A DNA stretch of 64,000 nucleotides from Alistipes sp. (GTDB lineage: Bacteria; Bacteroidota; Bacteroidia; Bacteroidales; Rikenellaceae), in the NCBI GenBank assembly GCA_017623115.1, contig JAGAPT010000052.1, forward strand, positions 51,558 to 115,557. The letters run 5' to 3'. Below the pieces are notes generated by a model. The model was not told the DNA's origin and ran no database searches. It was given only the letters and a program-made list of their open reading frames with translations. Positions 52,207 to 61,389 of the stretch are shown piece after piece (the stretch's first letter is position 1; each line of letters begins with the position of its first letter). Made by a program: the position numbers and the translations under genes.

Positions 52207-53478
52207 ATGTTGCGTACTGCGTTATATCGTCTGTTCTTGGTGGGTGTGCTCCTTGTGATGCACTCCTGCATCGCTTGGCGTTATATCGGTCATGGTACGG
52301 AGGGTATCGACGATTTCAAAACCTTCCCCACCGATACGATTCATGCCCCGAAGCACTCGTTTACCTTTGCCAAGGCCGAGCGATCGGTGCTCGACACGCT
52401 GCGACTGCCGGTGGAACGATGCAAAGAGCCGCTTACGTTGCGCCAGATGATAGACACGCTCGACAGCAAAGACCCTTCGGCCGGTATTGTCGTGGTGCGT
52501 AACGATACGATTCTCTTTGAGCACTACCGCGGTATGGTCGCTCCCGATAGCCCGACAACGGTCTTCTCGGTGACCAAGTCGGTTACCTCATTGCTGGTCG
52601 GTATGGCCATTGATAAGGGGTATATCGGCTCGGTGGAGGATGTTGTTACCGATTATCTGCCCGAACTAAAGGAGGCAGCACCCGAATTTCAGCGATTGAC
52701 AATCGAAAATCTGCTCGATATGCGCACGGGTCTGGCCTTCAGCGAGAACTACGACTCCAATCCGTTGAGTGGCATGGCTCGCCTGCACTATGGACGTGAT
52801 ATTCAGCGACAAATTCGCCAACAAACCTTTGAGGTAGAGCCCGACACCGAGTTCGAGTATAACTCGATGGCGACGGCTGTCTTGGGTGCGGTCTTGGAGC
52901 GTGCTACCGAACGCCGCTATGCCGACCTGCTGGAGGAGTGGGTATGGCAGCCGTTGGGCATGGAGTGTTATGCCCTGATGAACCTGGATGATAAGCAACA
53001 CCGCTTTGCCAAGGCCTATGGTGGTCTTTCGACTACACCACGTGATCTGGCTCGTTTCGGTCGTCTGTACCTGCATCGTGGAGCGTGGGAGGGCAAGCAG
53101 TTGGTTAGCGAGGCGTGGGTCGACCGCTCTTTCTCGGCTGATCGGGCTGCAGCGAACGGGTGGTATACGAACTCGTGGCGCACGGTCCCCGGGAAGCTGA
53201 ATCAGAAGGGCAAAAAGCAATTTGACAATCCGGCTGAATTGCCGGCCGTGATGCTTGCGGCGTATGAGGAGGGCCATCCGATTGAACGCATGCAGGCCGT
53301 GCAGAACGAGGATAAGACGTGGTCGGTGCGCATGGCTACGGAGTGTTTCTTCGCCTATGGTCTGCATGGGCAGGTGGTCTTTGTCGATCCTGCGAAACGG
53401 GTAATAGCCGTCTATATGGGTAGTGATCGAGTCGATTATTTCCCGACGCTGTTTTACCGCATGTCGCGCTATTTATAG
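52207..53478 (+). CDS. Beta-lactamase-fold serine hydrolase, lipoprotein
   Basis: 423 residues, starting 1 base after the helicase stop. A lipobox is visible in LVMHSC (Cys21). The class C/EstB-type active site is present: S121-V-T-K124, Tyr218 in EFEYNSM, and a GLHGQVVFVD segment near the C-terminus standing in for HxG. Such proteins range from esterases to D,D-carboxypeptidases and amidases; beta-lactamase activity is unlikely without other class C features. It may process cell-wall peptides or ester substrates in the periplasm. Confidence 0.85.
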   Translation: MLRTALYRLFLVGVLLVMHSCIAWRYIGHGTEGIDDFKTFPTDTIHAPKHSFTFAKAERSVLDTLRLPVERCKEPLTLRQMIDTLDSKDPSAGIVVVRNDTILFEHYRGMVAPDSPTTVFSVTKSVTSLLVGMAIDKGYIGSVEDVVTDYLPELKEAAPEFQRLTIENLLDMRTGLAFSENYDSNPLSGMARLHYGRDIQRQIRQQTFEVEPDTEFEYNSMATAVLGAVLERATERRYADLLEEWVWQPLGMECYALMNLDDKQHRFAKAYGGLSTTPRDLARFGRLYLHRGAWEGKQLVSEAWVDRSFSADRAAANGWYTNSWRTVPGKLNQKGKKQFDNPAELPAVMLAAYEEGHPIERMQAVQNEDKTWSVRMATECFFAYGLHGQVVFVDPAKRVIAVYMGSDRVDYFPTLFYRMSRYL

Positions 53479-53513
53479 AGAAACTATCTTGACAACCATA
53501 AAAGACCTGTAAG

Positions 53514-53930
53514 ATGAAAAAGTTGGGTATTATATTGACTGTGATGGTCGTCGTTGGATTGCTCATTTTTGGGTATTTCCGTTTCTACTTCGTCTTTGGA
53601 GAAGGAGTGAAGAGCGGCGAACTGAACTATGTGGTCTACAAAGGGCTCTTCTTCAAGACCTACGAGGGAAAACTCATTCAGTCGGGCATCCGTTCGAAGG
53701 CAGCCGGTACGATTCAAAGTTATGAGTTTGAGTTCTCGGTTGAGGATCCCGAGTTGGCCGAGCAGTTGATGCTGCAGAGCGGCCGCACGCTCGAACTCCA
53801 TTATAAGGAGTATTTCGGGGTCTTGCCGTGGCGTGGCTTTACGAAGTTTGTGGTCGACAGCATCATCTCCTCGGAACGTGTGCAGCCCGAGGTCGAGCCC
53901 GAAACAGCTACTCATGAAGTGAATCTATAA
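53514..53930 (+). CDS. Conserved small membrane-anchored protein, function unknown
   Basis: 138 residues. One N-terminal membrane segment (LGIILTVMVVVGLLIFGYF) followed by a soluble domain with SGELNYVVYKG, KTYEGKLIQSG and ELHYKEYFGVLPWRG. Similar short proteins in Bacteroidetes are sometimes labelled 6-phosphogluconate dehydrogenase in databases, but nothing here resembles that enzyme. It lies 35 bases after the serine hydrolase and 15 bases before the SagB-like gene. Role unknown. Confidence 0.7.
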   Translation: MKKLGIILTVMVVVGLLIFGYFRFYFVFGEGVKSGELNYVVYKGLFFKTYEGKLIQSGIRSKAAGTIQSYEFEFSVEDPELAEQLMLQSGRTLELHYKEYFGVLPWRGFTKFVVDSIISSERVQPEVEPETATHEVNL

Positions 53931-53945
53931 AAATCTCCGATACCG

Positions 53946-54620
53946 ATGAAACAACTGATTTTGATGGCTGCCGGCCTGCTGATGACGGCCTGCTGCTGCA
54001 ACCAACAACCTACGGAGGTGGAGCCTGTGGCTACCCCCGTGGTGTATGAAGCCGAAATACAACTCCCTGCACCGGACCTTACACGCGGTACGACCGTAGG
54101 CGAGGCGTTGGCCAATCGTCGTTCGTGGCGCGAATATAGTGTCGAGCAACTCTCCTTGGAGGAGTTGTCGGGTGTGCTTTATGCTGCAGCAGGCATCAAC
54201 CGCCCCGAGACGAAACGACTGACCGCCCCTTCGGCATTGGCACTCTATCCGATTCGGGTCTATGCCTTCTTTAAGGAGGGTATCTATCGCTACGAGGCCG
54301 AGGAACATAAACTCGTGCGCGTGAAGGAGGGTAACTATATGGCTGTGTTGGGTGCGCAACCTTTTGTGGCCGAGGCAGCCTTGAATTTGGTCTACGTGGC
54401 CGACCTGTCGGTCTATGCCGATAAACCGATTCCGGCCGAGAAGGTGCTCTACCTGTGTGGTCAGGATGCGGCAGGCTATGCCGAGAATGTCAACCTCTAT
54501 ACGGCCGGTACGGGGCTTCGCTCGATTACACGTGGTAGTGCCTCGGCCGAATTGCTGGCCGTGATCGGCCTCGATGCTGCGCAGTATGCCTTTGCGTTGG
54601 CCCAGTCGGTCGGAAAGTAA
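53946..54620 (+). CDS. SagB/ThcOx-type nitroreductase-fold lipoprotein
   Basis: 224 residues. MKQLILMAAGLLMTAC gives a lipobox with a CCC cluster following. The flavin-binding nitroreductase pattern is present: NRRSWREYSVEQLSLEELSGVLYAAAGINRP, split here as NRRSWREYS and ELSGVLYAAAGINRP, and late NLYTAGTGLRSITRG. SagB family proteins oxidise azolines in RiPP maturation, but no cyclodehydratase or precursor gene is seen. An exported lipoprotein form suggests a periplasmic flavoenzyme of unknown substrate. Confidence 0.8.
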   Translation: MKQLILMAAGLLMTACCCNQQPTEVEPVATPVVYEAEIQLPAPDLTRGTTVGEALANRRSWREYSVEQLSLEELSGVLYAAAGINRPETKRLTAPSALALYPIRVYAFFKEGIYRYEAEEHKLVRVKEGNYMAVLGAQPFVAEAALNLVYVADLSVYADKPIPAEKVLYLCGQDAAGYAENVNLYTAGTGLRSITRGSASAELLAVIGLDAAQYAFALAQSVGK

Positions 54621-54640
54621 CGAATCAACGAAAGAAACCC

Positions 54641-55927
54641 ATGCTATCCCAAGAAGAACGATGTAAGATTATCGCCCTCATCAATCGAGAGGTGATTCCG
54701 GCCATTGGCTGTACCGAGCCGATTGCTGTGGCGTTGTGTACAGCTCGTGCTACGGAGTTGTTGGGCTGTCGCCCCGAACGTATTGAGGTACAGTTGAGTG
54801 CCAATATCCTGAAAAATGCCATGGGTGTAGGTATCCCGGGCACAGGAATGATTGGTCTGCCGATTGCCATTGCGCTGGGTGCTCTGGTAGGTCGCTCGGC
54901 CTATCAATTGGAGGTGTTGCGTGATGTAACCTCCGAAGCGGTGGCGGAGGGTCGTCGGTTCATCGACGAACGCCGTATTGCCATTGCGCTCAAGGAGGGC
55001 GAGGTGGATAAACTCTATGTGGAGGTGCAGGCGATGGCTGATGGTCATCGAGCGACGGCGATCATTGCCGGTGGCCACACCTCGTTTGTCTACGAGGCGT
55101 GCGATGAACGAGTGGTGCTGGATGCTCAGCGAGGCTCGATTGCTGCGGAGGAGGAGCAGGAGGTGCCGTTGAGCCTGGCTCGTGTATGGGAGTTTGCCAT
55201 GGAGTCGCCCTTGGAGGAGTTGCGCTTTATTCTCGAAACGAAACGACTGAATAAGGCGGCTGCCGAGACCGCCTTCCGAGCCGATTACGGCCATGCTGTT
55301 GGGCGCACGATGCTGGCTGCCGGAGCAGGTGCCGTTATGGGCGATGGTATCTTCTCGCGCATTCTCTCCTATACCTCCTCGGCTTGCGATGCCCGCATGG
55401 CCGGTGCGATGATTCCGGTGATGAGTAACTCGGGCAGTGGTAATCAGGGTATCTCGGCTACGTTGCCCGTAGCGATTTATGCCGAGGAGATTGCTGCTAC
55501 CGAGGAGCAGACGATTCGGGCTTTGGCGTTGAGCCACCTGACAGTCATCTATATCAAACAGTCGTTGGGACGTCTGTCGGCACTTTGCGGTTGCGTAGTA
55601 GCGGCTACGGGTTCGAGTTGCGGTATCACCTATCTGATGGGGGGTGGTTATCCGCAGGTTGTGTCGGCCGTGAAGAATATGATTGCCAACCTGACCGGTA
55701 TGATCTGCGATGGGGCCAAGCCGAGTTGTGCAATGAAGGTGACGAGCGGTGTAGCTACGGCGGTGCTATCGGCCATGATGGCGATGGAGGGGCGTTGCGT
55801 AACCTCGGTGGAGGGAATCATCGAGGAGGATGTCGACCGTTCGATTCGTAACCTGACGCGCATCGGTCGGGATGGCATGAACGAAACGGACCGCATGGTA
55901 CTCGACATCATGACCCACAAGGCTTAA
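54641..55927 (+). CDS. UPF0597 / CyuA-like L-cysteine desulfidase or L-serine dehydratase family protein
   Basis: 428 residues. The 4Fe-4S ligand set is suggested by C24 (AIGCTEP), GSSCG and MICDGAKPSC near the C-terminus. GIPGTGMIGLPIA and GTLDAR-like SNSGSGNQGISATLPV are family segments. CyuA homologues degrade L-cysteine to pyruvate, sulfide and ammonia under anaerobic conditions. It is the last gene of a run starting with the helicase, with gaps of 15-35 bases, and a terminator follows. Substrate preference between Cys and Ser is unresolved. Confidence 0.88.
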   Translation: MLSQEERCKIIALINREVIPAIGCTEPIAVALCTARATELLGCRPERIEVQLSANILKNAMGVGIPGTGMIGLPIAIALGALVGRSAYQLEVLRDVTSEAVAEGRRFIDERRIAIALKEGEVDKLYVEVQAMADGHRATAIIAGGHTSFVYEACDERVVLDAQRGSIAAEEEQEVPLSLARVWEFAMESPLEELRFILETKRLNKAAAETAFRADYGHAVGRTMLAAGAGAVMGDGIFSRILSYTSSACDARMAGAMIPVMSNSGSGNQGISATLPVAIYAEEIAATEEQTIRALALSHLTVIYIKQSLGRLSALCGCVVAATGSSCGITYLMGGGYPQVVSAVKNMIANLTGMICDGAKPSCAMKVTSGVATAVLSAMMAMEGRCVTSVEGIIEEDVDRSIRNLTRIGRDGMNETDRMVLDIMTHKA

Positions 55928-55946
55928 TAGCACAGGGGTATAAAAT

Positions 55947-55977
55947 AGGGGAGAGCTCGCGCTCTCCCCTTTCTGTT
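55947..55977. terminator. Terminator between the CyuA-like gene and malic enzyme
   Basis: AGGGGAGAGC (55947-55956) pairs perfectly with GCTCTCCCCT (55961-55970), 4-base loop, then TTCTGTT. Confidence 0.8.
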
Positions 55978-57253
55978 ATCTGTCACAACGCATCTGCAAT
56001 GCTTGGTGATACGCATCCCAATCCTCAATCGTGTGTCGGGCTACTCCCGAGCGAATGGCAGCCTTGGCCACGGCTGTCGATACCCGCTCGTAAAGTCGGG
56101 GATCGAGTGCTTTGGGTAATAGGTACGTGCGTCCGAATGTGAGGTGGTCACTGTTGTATAGGCGCAACAATTCGTTGGGTATCTCCTCCTCGGCCAAGGC
56201 GGCAATCGCCTTGGCTGCAGCCTGCAACATCGCGTCGTTGATACGCATGGCCTGCGTGTCGAGGGCTCCACGTAGCAAGTAGGGGAATCCAAGCACATTA
56301 TTTACTTGATTCGGTACATCCGAACGTCCCGTGGCATAGAGCATATCGGGACGACATTGCGAGACGAGGGCGGGTGGCAACTCGGGATCGGGGTTAGCCA
56401 GCGCAAAGACCATGGGGTTAAGGGCCATCGTGGCAACCATGGCCGGTGTGAGCAAGCCGCCCTTCGAAACACCGATGAAGAGGTCGGCATCGACCAGTGC
56501 TTCTGCCAGCGTATGGATGCGCCGTGAGGTGGCATAGCGACGCTTCAGGTCGCTCAGCAACGGTCGGTCGTGCGTGATGACGCCTTGACTGTCGCACATC
56601 ACGAGTTGTGCGGCCGGTAGTCCCATGGCAAGGAGCATGTGGGCGCACCCGATGGCGGCAGCCCCTGCTCCGTTGATGACCACATGCAATTTTTCAAGTT
56701 GCTTGCCGACCACCTTGAGTCCATTGAGTACCGCAGCTGCTACCACCACAGCCGTGCCGTGTTGGTCGTCGTGGAGCAACGGAATCGAGAGTCGGGCACT
56801 CAATTCCCGCTCGATGTAGAAACACTCGGGAGCCTTGACATCCTCCAAAATGATGCCGCCCAGCCCCGGCTCCAATGCAGCGATGAGGTCGACCAGACGG
56901 TCAGGGTCATTTTCCCGTACTTCAAGGTCGATGGCATCGATGCCGGCCAACCCCTTCAAGAGCATGCACTTTCCCTCCATGACCGGTTTTGAGGCCTCGG
57001 GACCTTGGTTGCCTAATCCGAGAATGGCCGTTCCGTTGGAGATGACGGCAATCAGATTACCCTTGTTCGTGTACCGATAGATGGTTTCGGGACGCTCGGC
57101 AATGGCCCGTACGGGCAAGGCTACTCCGGGGGAGTAGGCAAGTGCAAGGTCGTGTGGCGTGCGAAGCGATTTGGTTACCTGTGTGCCTGTTTTGCCATGT
57201 GGCGGGGTACTGTGGTAGACGAGCGCCTCGTGCTCGTTGGGAGTCTGTTTCAT
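55976..57253 (-). CDS. Malate dehydrogenase (oxaloacetate-decarboxylating), short malic enzyme
   Basis: 425 residues from the ATG at 57253. It is the short form: no C-terminal phosphotransacetylase-like domain. Motifs: YSPGVALPV, NGTAILGLGNQGPEASKPVMEGK, LLHDDQHGTAVV and the Rossmann segment VINGAGAAAIGCAHML. It decarboxylates malate to pyruvate with reduction of NAD(P). Single gene flanked by terminators. No clear promoter motif was found in the 100-base gap to xylA. Confidence 0.92.
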   Translation of the reverse strand: MKQTPNEHEALVYHSTPPHGKTGTQVTKSLRTPHDLALAYSPGVALPVRAIAERPETIYRYTNKGNLIAVISNGTAILGLGNQGPEASKPVMEGKCMLLKGLAGIDAIDLEVRENDPDRLVDLIAALEPGLGGIILEDVKAPECFYIERELSARLSIPLLHDDQHGTAVVVAAAVLNGLKVVGKQLEKLHVVINGAGAAAIGCAHMLLAMGLPAAQLVMCDSQGVITHDRPLLSDLKRRYATSRRIHTLAEALVDADLFIGVSKGGLLTPAMVATMALNPMVFALANPDPELPPALVSQCRPDMLYATGRSDVPNQVNNVLGFPYLLRGALDTQAMRINDAMLQAAAKAIAALAEEEIPNELLRLYNSDHLTFGRTYLLPKALDPRLYERVSTAVAKAAIRSGVARHTIEDWDAYHQALQMRCDR

Positions 57254-57298
57254 GTGAGTATCAGTTTTGGCGGAGTGTTGCAAAAATCGGGCAGAAAC

Positions 57299-57325
57299 GC
57301 GAGGGGGGCTTACCCTCCCCCTCGC
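57299..57325 (-). terminator. Terminator after xylA
   Basis: GCGAGGGGG (57299-57307) pairs with CCCCCTCGC (57317-57325), loop 9 bases, on the minus strand followed by GTTTCTG. The T-run is weak. Confidence 0.6.
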
Positions 57326-57351
57326 TTAAAGGTTTTGTTTGTGAATAGGTC

Positions 57352-58662
57352 TTAGATATACATATTCACGATAGCCTCATAGAGCTCCTGCTTGCCGCTC
57401 TTCTGCTGCGGCTCATGGGTCAGGGCATACTCTGCTACCTCCTCAAGGGTCAGTTTACCCTCTTCGAACTCCTTACCCTTACCGCTTTCATACGAAGCGT
57501 AACGCTCGGCAACCATGGCATTGATGGGCGAGTTTTCAAGAATATCGGCAGCGATGAGCAGGGCGCGAGCCATGGCATCCATACCGGCAATGTGGGCAAT
57601 GAAGAGATCCTCGGAATCGGTCGAATTGCGACGTACCTTGGCATCGAAGTTCGTGCCGCCACCCTGCAAACCGCCACCACGAATGATGACCATCATGGCC
57701 TGCACCAACTCGTAGAGGTCGATGGGGAACTGGTCGGTATCCCAGCCATTCTGATAGTCGCCACGGTTGGCGTCAATCGAACCGAGCATGCCTGCATCTA
57801 CGGCGCACTGCAACTCGTGCTCGAAGGTATGGCCGGCCAGCGTAGCGTGGTTCACCTCGATGTTTACCTTGAAGTCCTCGGCCAGACCATTGGCACGCAA
57901 GAAGCCGATTACGGTCTCGGTGTCCACGTCATACTGGTGCTTCATCGGCTCCATCGGCTTGGGCTCGATGAGGAACGTACCCTTGAAACCCTGCTTGCGG
58001 GCATAGTCGCGGGCCATTGTGAGCATCGTAGCCAGGTGGCTCTTCTCGCGCTTCATGTCGGTATTCAGGAGCGACATGTAACCCTCGCGGCCACCCCAGA
58101 AGACATAGTTCTCACCACCCAACTCGATGGTAGCGTCAATGGCGTTCTTGATTTGGAACATGGCACGAGCCGCAGCATCGAAATCGGGGTTGGTCGAAGC
58201 ACCGTTCATGTAGCGGGCATGGCCAAATACATTTGCCGTACCCCACAGCAGCTTGATGCCCGTCTCGGCTTGCTTCTGCTTGGCGTAAGCTACAATCTCT
58301 TTCAGGTTCTCGGCATACTTCTTCGGATCGGGATCCTCATCCACGAGGTCTACATCGTGGAAGCAGTAATACTCGATGCCCATCTTCTGCATAAATTCAA
58401 ATCCGGCATCCATCTTTGCCTTGGCACGCTCGATCGGGCAGGCCGACTCGTTCCAGGGGAACTTCTTCGTGCCACCGCCAAACTGATCGGCACCCTCGGC
58501 GCAGAGCGTGTGCCACCAAGCCATCGAGAAACGGAGCCAATCCTTCATCTTACGGCCGGCTACGACCTGCTCGGGGTTGTAGTAGTGGAATGCCATCGGA
58601 TTCTTCGAATCCTTGCCCTCGAACGGAATCTGACCAATCTCGGGGAAATACTGTTTTGCCAT
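57352..58662 (-). CDS. xylA: Xylose isomerase
   Basis: 436 residues, normal length. Family signatures include [12 protein letters not shown] (active-site His-Asp), [30 protein letters not shown] and the metal-binding [14 protein letters not shown] region ([17 protein letters not shown]). It interconverts D-xylose and D-xylulose with two divalent metals in the cytoplasm. Its start lies 22 bases after xylB, so it is the second gene of an xylB-xylA operon, an order reversed from E. coli xylAB. Confidence 0.97.
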   Translation of the reverse strand: MAKQYFPEIGQIPFEGKDSKNPMAFHYYNPEQVVAGRKMKDWLRFSMAWWHTLCAEGADQFGGGTKKFPWNESACPIERAKAKMDAGFEFMQKMGIEYYCFHDVDLVDEDPDPKKYAENLKEIVAYAKQKQAETGIKLLWGTANVFGHARYMNGASTNPDFDAAARAMFQIKNAIDATIELGGENYVFWGGREGYMSLLNTDMKREKSHLATMLTMARDYARKQGFKGTFLIEPKPMEPMKHQYDVDTETVIGFLRANGLAEDFKVNIEVNHATLAGHTFEHELQCAVDAGMLGSIDANRGDYQNGWDTDQFPIDLYELVQAMMVIIRGGGLQGGGTNFDAKVRRNSTDSEDLFIAHIAGMDAMARALLIAADILENSPINAMVAERYASYESGKGKEFEEGKLTLEEVAEYALTHEPQQKSGKQELYEAIVNMYI

Positions 58663-58684
58663 AGTTATATAAGTGTTTATTTGG

Positions 58685-60166
58685 TTATTGTAATCTTGCT
58701 TTTACGGCTGCTTTCCAAGCCTCGTAGGCCTCTTCGAGGGCTGCACGATCCTCCTCCTTGGGCTCTACGACCTCCAAGCACTGCAACGATGAGAAGGCCT
58801 CTTCGCGGCTCTTGTAGTAACCGGCACCCAACGCACCACCACGGGCTGCGCCGAGCGAGCCGTCGGTGTTGAAGAGCTCGATGCGCGCCCCCGTGAGCGT
58901 CGAGAGGGTCTGACGGAAGAGGGGCGAGAGGAAGAGGTTGGCCTTGCCGGCGCGAATCACATCGGGCTTCAAGCCCAGATCGCGCATCAGGTCGATGCCG
59001 TAGCGGAACGAGAAGGCGATGCCCTCCTGCGTAGCACGCAAAATATGCGCCGTGGAGTGGCGGTTCAGGTCAATCCCCACCATCGCAGCACCCGTCGTGC
59101 GGTTTTCCAGCACGCGCTCGGCACCATTGCCGAAGGGGAGCACCACCAGCCCGTCCGATCCTGCGGGAGCCTGCTCGGCGAGGGCATTCATTTCGGCGTA
59201 GTCGAGCGTCTGCTGCACCACATTGCGGCGCATCCACGAGTTGAGGATTCCCGTGCCGTTGATGCAGAGCAGAATGCCGTAGCGCGGCGTCTCGGGTGTA
59301 TGATTCACATGCACAAAGGTATTCACACGCGAAAGCGGGTCGGCCTTCGGCGTATCCACCACACCATAGACCACGCCGCTCGTGCCTCCCGTGGCGGCAA
59401 TCTCGCCTGCCTCCATTACATTGAGCGAGAAGGCGTTGTTGGGCTGGTCGCCGGCACGATAGGCAATAGGTGTACCCTCGGGGATACCGAGTAACTCCTC
59501 GGTCGCCTTATCCGTGCGAGCCTCGATGCCGATCGAAAGACCCGCCTCGGGAATCATGCTGTGCGGAATGCCGTAGTGGTCGGCTACGAAGTCGGCGCGA
59601 CGCTCCTCTTTGAAGTCCCAGAGAATCTGCTCCGAGAGACCGCTCACGGAGGTTGAGACGCGACCCGAGAGGCGGTAGGCGATGTAATCGCCCGGCAGAA
59701 TGAACTGATCTGCCTCGGCAAAGATTTCGGGCTCGTTGCGCTTCACCCACGCCAATTTCGATGCAGTGAAGTTACCCGGTGAGTTCAGGGCATGCTCCAA
59801 ACAGAAGTCGCGTCCGATTGCCTCCAACGCCTCGGCACCGATCTCTACGGCACGTGAGTCGCACCAGATGATCGCCTTGCGGAGCGGCTTGTGCGCCTTG
59901 TCGAGCACCACAAGACCGTGCATCTGGTAGGTGATACCAATCGAAACGACCTCGCTCATCGGGTGGTCGGCAGCGATTTTTTGAATGCCTTCAACGACAT
60001 ATTTCCACCACATCTCGGGGTCTTGCTCCGCCCAGCCGCTCTTCACAGCGTCGATGGGCATCTCCTGCTGCGGGTTGGTCGAGGAGGCTACACACGCGCC
60101 CGAAGCGATGTCGAGCAGCGAGACCTTGACCGACGAGGATCCGATATCAATTCCTAAACTCTTCAT
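58685..60166 (-). CDS. xylB: Xylulokinase
   Basis: 493 residues. FGGY family: phosphate loop [16 protein letters not shown] at the N-terminus, catalytic Asp in [10 protein letters not shown], and [12 protein letters not shown] nearby. It phosphorylates D-xylulose to D-xylulose-5-phosphate for the pentose phosphate pathway. First gene of the xylB-xylA operon, with a well-placed promoter and a perfect 12-bp inverted repeat in front (60228-60280). No xylose transporter or transcription factor is in this window. Confidence 0.95.
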   Translation of the reverse strand: MKSLGIDIGSSSVKVSLLDIASGACVASSTNPQQEMPIDAVKSGWAEQDPEMWWKYVVEGIQKIAADHPMSEVVSIGITYQMHGLVVLDKAHKPLRKAIIWCDSRAVEIGAEALEAIGRDFCLEHALNSPGNFTASKLAWVKRNEPEIFAEADQFILPGDYIAYRLSGRVSTSVSGLSEQILWDFKEERRADFVADHYGIPHSMIPEAGLSIGIEARTDKATEELLGIPEGTPIAYRAGDQPNNAFSLNVMEAGEIAATGGTSGVVYGVVDTPKADPLSRVNTFVHVNHTPETPRYGILLCINGTGILNSWMRRNVVQQTLDYAEMNALAEQAPAGSDGLVVLPFGNGAERVLENRTTGAAMVGIDLNRHSTAHILRATQEGIAFSFRYGIDLMRDLGLKPDVIRAGKANLFLSPLFRQTLSTLTGARIELFNTDGSLGAARGGALGAGYYKSREEAFSSLQCLEVVEPKEEDRAALEEAYEAWKAAVKARLQ

Positions 60167-60227
60167 GGTAGGTTATTTTCTGGTTCGTAGGGTTACTTTT
60201 CGTGCAGGCGAATACAGAGCGCCACAC

Positions 60228-60280
60228 TTTATCAAGGTAAAAATACGCTTTTATTTTTGATTGTGCAATACCTTGATAAA
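60228..60280 (-). promoter_or_regulatory. xylB-xylA promoter flanked by a perfect inverted repeat (putative operator)
   Basis: TTTATCAAGGTA (60228-60239) and its exact complement TACCTTGATAAA (60269-60280) are separated by 29 bases. Between and overlapping them on the minus strand are ATTG (60269-60266) and, after 20 bases, TATTTTTA (60245-60238). The arms therefore overlap both promoter elements, as expected for a repressor or activator binding pair. Confidence 0.68.
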
Positions 60281-60311
60281 AAAAACGCACCCCACCGGCT
60301 GTGGAGTGCGT
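60278..60311 (-). terminator. Rho-independent terminator after galM
   Basis: ACGCACCCCAC (60285-60295) pairs with GTGGAGTGCGT (60301-60311) with one mismatch, 5-base loop, then eight T on the minus strand. It abuts the xylB operator. Confidence 0.85.
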
Positions 60312-60332
60312 CTGAACGCGCTTGGGCGTTTG

Positions 60333-61388
60333 TTAGTTCATCGTCTCGAAACGATAGACAATCTTCTCGCAGTAGAGCTCGCCGGCCTCGAGCAGTGCCG
60401 AGGGGAAGGCGGGCTGATTCGGTGCATCGGGGTAGTTCTGGCACTCGATCGCCACGCCATCGTAATCCGCATAGCCCTTGCCCGACTTTGCGACGGGCGA
60501 CCCTTCGAGCCAATTACCCGTGTAGATCATCACACTCGGCTGCGACGAATAGACCTTCATCAAACGACCCGAAACGGTCGAGCGCAAGGCGCCCACTTCG
60601 CCCAGGATGTGCTTCTTCCAGCCATCGATCGGGAAGGGGTGGTCGTAGCCCTTGAAGTCGCGGATATGGTTGAACTCCGCGTCAATGCCGTCGCCAATGC
60701 GGCGGAAGGAGCGGAAGTCCTGTGCCGTGCCCTCCACGTCGAGCCACGTGCCCGTAGGAATCTGCGTAGGGCTCATCTCCAAGACGCGCGAGGTGTTGAG
60801 TTGCAACTCGTGGTCGAGCACCGTTCCCGACCCTTCGCCATTGAGGTTGAAGTAGGCGTGGTTGGTGAGGTTTACAACCGTCGTGCGGTCGCTTTTCGCC
60901 AGGTAGGTGATCTCCAACTGATTCTCCTCGTCGAAATCGAAAATCGCCTCGACAACCAACTCGCCCGGGAACTTCTGATCGCCATCTTCGCTCGTGAGCG
61001 ACATCACCACGCGGTTCGTCTCCACGCGGCTCTCCCAGACACGGTTGGCAAAGTTCTTCGTGCCGCCGTGCAGGTGGTTTTGGCCGTTGTTGATCTCCAA
61101 TTGGTACTTCTCGCCCTCGATTGTCATGCGACCCAGCGCAATGCGGTTGGCATAGCGACCGACGCTCTTGCCCATCGCAGGGCCGTCGAAGAAGTATCCC
61201 TCGGCATCGCGGTAGCCGAGCACAACATCGTCCATCTTGCCGTTGCGGTCGGGCACGACAACCGACAGAATCGTTGCGCCGTAGTTCGACAGCTGCACCG
61301 AAGCCCCGCTCTCGTTGCGCATCGTATAGCGGATGATCCCTTCGCCTTCGGGGGTCATGCCCCAAACCTCTTGTTCGATGGTCACCAT
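60333..61388 (-). CDS. galM: Aldose 1-epimerase (mutarotase)
   Basis: 351 residues from the ATG at 61388, one base after the gltX stop. The longer frame overlaps gltX. Family motifs: SNYGATILSVVVPDRNG, GRYANRIALGRM, NGQNHLHGG with the catalytic His, and VNLTNHAYFNLNGEG. The Glu near the C-terminus in GVAIECQNYPDAPNQP is the general base region. It interconverts alpha and beta anomers of aldoses such as galactose, glucose or xylose. Adjacent to the xyl operon, so it may assist xylose use, but it is transcribed with gltX and separated by a terminator. Confidence 0.95.
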   Translation of the reverse strand: MVTIEQEVWGMTPEGEGIIRYTMRNESGASVQLSNYGATILSVVVPDRNGKMDDVVLGYRDAEGYFFDGPAMGKSVGRYANRIALGRMTIEGEKYQLEINNGQNHLHGGTKNFANRVWESRVETNRVVMSLTSEDGDQKFPGELVVEAIFDFDEENQLEITYLAKSDRTTVVNLTNHAYFNLNGEGSGTVLDHELQLNTSRVLEMSPTQIPTGTWLDVEGTAQDFRSFRRIGDGIDAEFNHIRDFKGYDHPFPIDGWKKHILGEVGALRSTVSGRLMKVYSSQPSVMIYTGNWLEGSPVAKSGKGYADYDGVAIECQNYPDAPNQPAFPSALLEAGELYCEKIVYRFETMN

Positions 61389-61389
61389 A

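Noticed and set aside
53946-54620. RiPP biosynthesis locus around the SagB-like gene
   Set aside because: No cyclodehydratase, precursor peptide or transporter of that type is present nearby.
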